From the NCBI RefSeq assembly GCF_005144885.1, contig NZ_CP039690.1:5593001-5657000 (forward strand): a stretch of 64,000 nt of DNA. The letters run 5' to 3'. The notes beneath the pieces are model-generated. The model was given only the letters and a program-made list of their open reading frames with translations, did not search any database and was not told the DNA's origin. The stretch is from Phreatobacter stygius (GTDB lineage Bacteria; Pseudomonadota; Alphaproteobacteria; Rhizobiales; Phreatobacteraceae). Shown here in pieces: positions 61,901 through 64,000 of this stretch (positions are counted from its first letter, which is position 1; each line of letters starts with the position of its first letter). The position numbers and the translations under genes were made by a program.

Positions 61901-64000
61901 CACCGCCGCCGCCGGCGGTGTCGCCGCCGCCGTCGCGGCGATCAATGGCACGACCGGCCTGGAACTGACCGCGACGGGCGCGAGCTTCACCATCGACCAG
62001 GCGGTGAATATCTCCGGACGCCTCGGCGTGACCACTCTTGCCGGCGCGCCGCTGACGGTTGCCCAGCCGATCACCATTGGGGATGGCGGCGCGTTGACGC
62101 TCAACAGCGGCGGCCTGCTGAACATCAATGCCGCCGTGACCGTCCGGGGCGCGAACGCCGTGACGCTCCGCTACAATACCTCGGCGACCACCAATCTGTC
62201 GTTTTTCGGCGGCAGCCTGACCTTCGCCAATGCCGATGGCAGCGCCGCGACGACGACGGTCGCCGGCCAGTCGCTGACGGTCAATGGCGTCAATCACACA
62301 CTCGTCTACAACATGGCCCAGCTCGATGCGATCGACGGCTTCAACGCGGTCGACGGCTCGGTGATGACGGTCCATGGGGCCGGCCGGTACGGCTCATATG
62401 CGATGGCCGGCAATCTCAATGCGACCGGCGTCACCTACAACGCCGGATTGTTCGGCCGCGATGAAGCCTCCAGCTTCATGGGATCCTTCGAGGGACTTGG
62501 CCACACCATTACCGGTCTGACATCCGCCGCTTCCGGCATTAACTTCGGTGCGTTGATCAGCGTGACCGGCAATGGTTATTACGGGCAGGGCGGCAATGTG
62601 CGCGCCCTCGGCCTTGTCGATGTCAATCTACAGGGCCAATACACTGTCGGCGGCATGGTCGGCTACAATAACGGCGGCTTCCTGACAGCGGTCTCCATCA
62701 CCGGCCGGGTCAGCGGCAGCCACGGTGTCGGTGGTCTGGTCGGCTTGAATGCCGGGCTGATCACCAATGCCTATTCGACCGCGACGGTCAGCGGCACCCA
62801 TACGGTCGGCGGCCTCGTCGGCACCAGCCGCGGACCGATCGTCTTGTCCTATGCGACCGGCGCGGTGTCGGCCGGCGACATCGCGGGCGGCCTTGTCGGC
62901 TACAACCTGGATTACATCGTTCAATCCCTCGCCACGGGTTCGGTGACGGCTGGTTACAGTTATGCCGGCGGCATTGCCGGCTTGAACACCGGCACATTGG
63001 TGCAGACCTACGCCACCGGCGCCATCCGTGGCGTCGTGGCTTTCGGCGGGTTGATCGGCCGCAACGTCGCCGGCGGCCAGGTCCTGGATAGCGCCTTCGA
63101 CGTGGAGACCACGGGCCGAGCGGCCGGCATCAGCGACAACGCCAACGGCTGGTCGACAGGCATGGCGGCCCTGACGACCGCGCAACTCCAGACCAACGGC
63201 CTGCCGGCCGGTTTCGATCCCGCGTTCTGGGCTGGCGGTACCGGCGGGCTCTACCCCTATCTGAAGACCTTCTTCCCCGGCGGTGTTCAGGCCGTCTCGG
63301 GTTTTGCTTATGACGGCACCGGCGCGACGCCGCTGGCCAGCACCGTCTCGGTCGCCGGTGGCGGCGTGGTCATGGGCAGCGCGATAACCGGCGCCAACGG
63401 CTATTATTACGTCTTCGGCGCGGCCGGAACGCTGTCGAACCCGGCGGGTGTCGCAGCCTATGTCACCAGCGGCCAGCAGGCCCTGTCATTCCGGCCGGGC
63501 GCGCCCGGGGCCCTGACCACCGGCCTCGACATTTCCGCCGGCTGGCGGCGCGATACGCCAGGCGCCGCCGTCACCTCGCTGGCGGCGCTCGAAAGCGCCT
63601 TCGCGACGACCGTCGGCGCCACCGCGGCGGCCGGCCTCACCATCGCCAACCGCCAGATCGAGATTTCGGCCGCGGGTTTCGCGCTCGACCAGGCGGTGTC
63701 GCAGAGCGGCACCCTGGCGCTCGCCTCCAACGGCACGGTGACCCAGACGGCCGCGCTGACCGCCGGCACCTTGCGGCTTGACGGCACCGGCTCCTTCGCG
63801 CTCGGCGCGGCGGCCAACCAGGTCGGTACGCTCGCTGCCAATGTCGGTAGCCTCTCGCTCGCCAATGGGGCCAATCTGGCCACCGGGAGCGCCGCCGATG
63901 CGATGGGCACGTCCATCACTGGCGTCACGACGTCGGGCAACACGACCATTGCGGTATCAGGCGATCTCACCATCGCCTCCGGCGCCACGGTGTCGGGCCA
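58983..64000 (+). CDS. Second two-partner secretion exoprotein (TpsA-type), C-terminus beyond the window
   Basis: An open frame of at least 1672 codons, continuous to the right edge. It starts ATGATG at 58983, eight bases after the transporter stop, with GGGGGG just ahead, so it is co-transcribed with it. The first about 460 residues are nearly identical to the first exoprotein, including signal and TPS domain. Later parts differ: GLUG-type motifs (residues about 620-830 and 1170-1400) alternate with GFAYADAGATPL and GFAYDGTGATPL modules (about 870 and 1440). No MBG repeats are reached in the window. Sharing one transporter with the first exoprotein is likely. Confidence 0.88.
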   Translation, partial: MMNRIEAETPLRRPRGPLAAVLLASTALISASAAYGQALPTGGTVASGGVTIATPSATQMTINQSTGSAVVNWNSFSVGAGSTVNIVQPSASSALLNRVTGNTPSTISGQVNANGQVFLVNPNGIAITRSGAVNAAGFVASTLGISDEDFNAGRRNFTGNGASAAVSNAGAITIGRGGYAALIGGSVDNAGTISVPLGRVGLGSGERATLDLSGDGFLQVALPTKATGNGALVSHSGRISADGGRVEIRAAQARDAVRQAVNLSGVVEARSVSGRQGEIVLGGGDGAVSVTGRLDVSTRQRQASPARPQRAIRAAAPATGGRITVTARTIDMRGAALDASGRDGGGQIRIGGDYQGSGPLQPAETTTIDAATTIRADALSRGNGGRVIVWSDLDTRFAGLITARGGAQGGDGGFAEVSGKARLGYTGFTDLSATLGRFGTLLLDPYSITISNGADSNHDGSFTATGDDSVINVTTLQNALAGANVTVNTGYFWAGTGDITVAAPITWSSGSTLTLNAYHSVIINANITISGGGGLSLNSNAYSAQGGVVAWNGGTVTYTGAANTGQSLAINGTAYTLIFDVDQLQQVNSNLGGTYALARNIDATATATWNGNAGLDPIGTFNGFVFGNGFTGLFDGLGHTIKNLTVAPTGGNAAGLFGQVGVGGTVQNIGLVDATIRGPGDYTGGLVGNNLGTVSQSWVSGTVQGTSVTGGLVGENAGTVNRSFSSAIVNAVGTPTITGGLVGWNRASGVISDAYATGAVQGGGVSGTVGGLVGINDATVSRSYAAGFVSGTSLNGGLIGTNSGTANASYFDTSTGLGNAVGQGNATGITGLTTTQLQTGQAGGLGGAFGGGTGLYPYLTSIFAHGIQVVSGFAYADAGATPLGLGGTVGAVLGGSSLGTVSTGANGYYYLAVAAGTLTNGTPLLTYSSANSARVATATGAAVQSAALYGQMLTAPTSALLYSQASADARANATAAAGGVAAAVAAINGTTGLELTATGASFTIDQAVNISGRLGVTTLAGAPLTVAQPITIGDGGALTLNSGGLLNINAAVTVRGANAVTLRYNTSATTNLSFFGGSLTFANADGSAATTTVAGQSLTVNGVNHTLVYNMAQLDAIDGFNAVDGSVMTVHGAGRYGSYAMAGNLNATGVTYNAGLFGRDEASSFMGSFEGLGHTITGLTSAASGINFGALISVTGNGYYGQGGNVRALGLVDVNLQGQYTVGGMVGYNNGGFLTAVSITGRVSGSHGVGGLVGLNAGLITNAYSTATVSGTHTVGGLVGTSRGPIVLSYATGAVSAGDIAGGLVGYNLDYIVQSLATGSVTAGYSYAGGIAGLNTGTLVQTYATGAIRGVVAFGGLIGRNVAGGQVLDSAFDVETTGRAAGISDNANGWSTGMAALTTAQLQTNGLPAGFDPAFWAGGTGGLYPYLKTFFPGGVQAVSGFAYDGTGATPLASTVSVAGGGVVMGSAITGANGYYYVFGAAGTLSNPAGVAAYVTSGQQALSFRPGAPGALTTGLDISAGWRRDTPGAAVTSLAALESAFATTVGATAAAGLTIANRQIEISAAGFALDQAVSQSGTLALASNGTVTQTAALTAGTLRLDGTGSFALGAAANQVGTLAANVGSLSLANGANLATGSAADAMGTSITGVTTSGNTTIAVSGDLTIASGATVSG
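59041..60366 (+). repeat. Duplicated exoprotein N-terminal module, copy 2
   Basis: Partner of 51941-53266, offset 7100 bp without indels. Outside this module the two exoproteins diverge quickly, which points to recent duplication or continuing gene conversion of the targeting part only. Confidence 0.85.

Overview
The window is G+C-rich, densely coded DNA from the chromosome (or a large replicon) of an alphaproteobacterium, most likely of the order Hyphomicrobiales (Rhizobiales). The pointers are two tandem DUF1127-type small proteins, DUF930, DUF1176, DUF2252 and DUF6665-like proteins, many LysR/IclR/TetR/AraC regulators and many ABC or MHS-family uptake systems for small organic solutes. The genus cannot be fixed from the sequence. 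I see no rRNA, tRNA, CRISPR array, transposase or phage gene.

Region 1 (1-7527) is an uptake and catabolism cluster: an ALDH7-type aldehyde dehydrogenase (cut by the left edge), a proline-racemase-family enzyme with an unusual active site, a four-gene polyamine/opine-type ABC importer, and a divergent GlxA-type AraC regulator. The content fits import and breakdown of a cyclic imino or amino acid. Region 2 (7555-9334) is a saccharopine-dehydrogenase-like oxidoreductase facing a TetR regulator across a double-palindrome operator. Region 3 (9478-11992) is a heat-shock pair, a small Hsp and a groEL without groES, read outward from a shared interval with sigma-32-like promoters. A third such promoter with the same spacing lies in front of htpG at 38.4 kb.

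Region 4 (12.2-22.3 kb) is a mixture of small secreted or conserved proteins, DUF1127 genes, a GcvA-like LysR, DUF2252, a membrane LytTR regulator beside an acyltransferase, a methyltransferase, and an HxlR/SnoaL-like pair. Region 5 (22.3-36.4 kb) holds several catabolic islands, each with its own regulator: IclR / MHS transporter / nitrilase / flavin reductase, then a DMT permease, an acyl-CoA synthetase, LysR / NAD(P)-epimerase / LysR, a second MHS transporter and an NHL-repeat protein. Region 6 (36.4-41.5 kb) has htpG, a lytic transglycosylase with a likely SPOR tail, a GNAT acetyltransferase, an SDR and a small membrane protein.

Region 7 (41.5-51.6 kb) is the most coherent metabolic unit: a MocR regulator, an NMT1-type ABC importer whose binding-protein gene carries a one-base frameshift, a uridine-phosphorylase-like enzyme, an MtnA/eIF2B-type sugar-1-phosphate isomerase, an ATZ/TRZ-type deaminase and a FucA-type class II aldolase, followed by a GFA protein and an AraC regulator. 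Read in order, these enzymes could take an imported nucleoside through deamination, phosphorolysis, aldose-to-ketose isomerisation and cleavage to DHAP plus an aldehyde, similar to the known MTA/5'-deoxyadenosine DHAP shunt but with a different front end.

Region 8 (51.7-64 kb, running off the right edge) is a two-partner secretion locus in the order exoprotein-transporter-exoprotein. The two large exoproteins share a nearly identical, indel-free N-terminal 1.3 kb. The first carries an array of MBG-type repeats with an exact 237-bp period and ends in a Cys-X7-Cys tail. A 64-bp conserved element precedes both the first exoprotein gene and the transporter gene.
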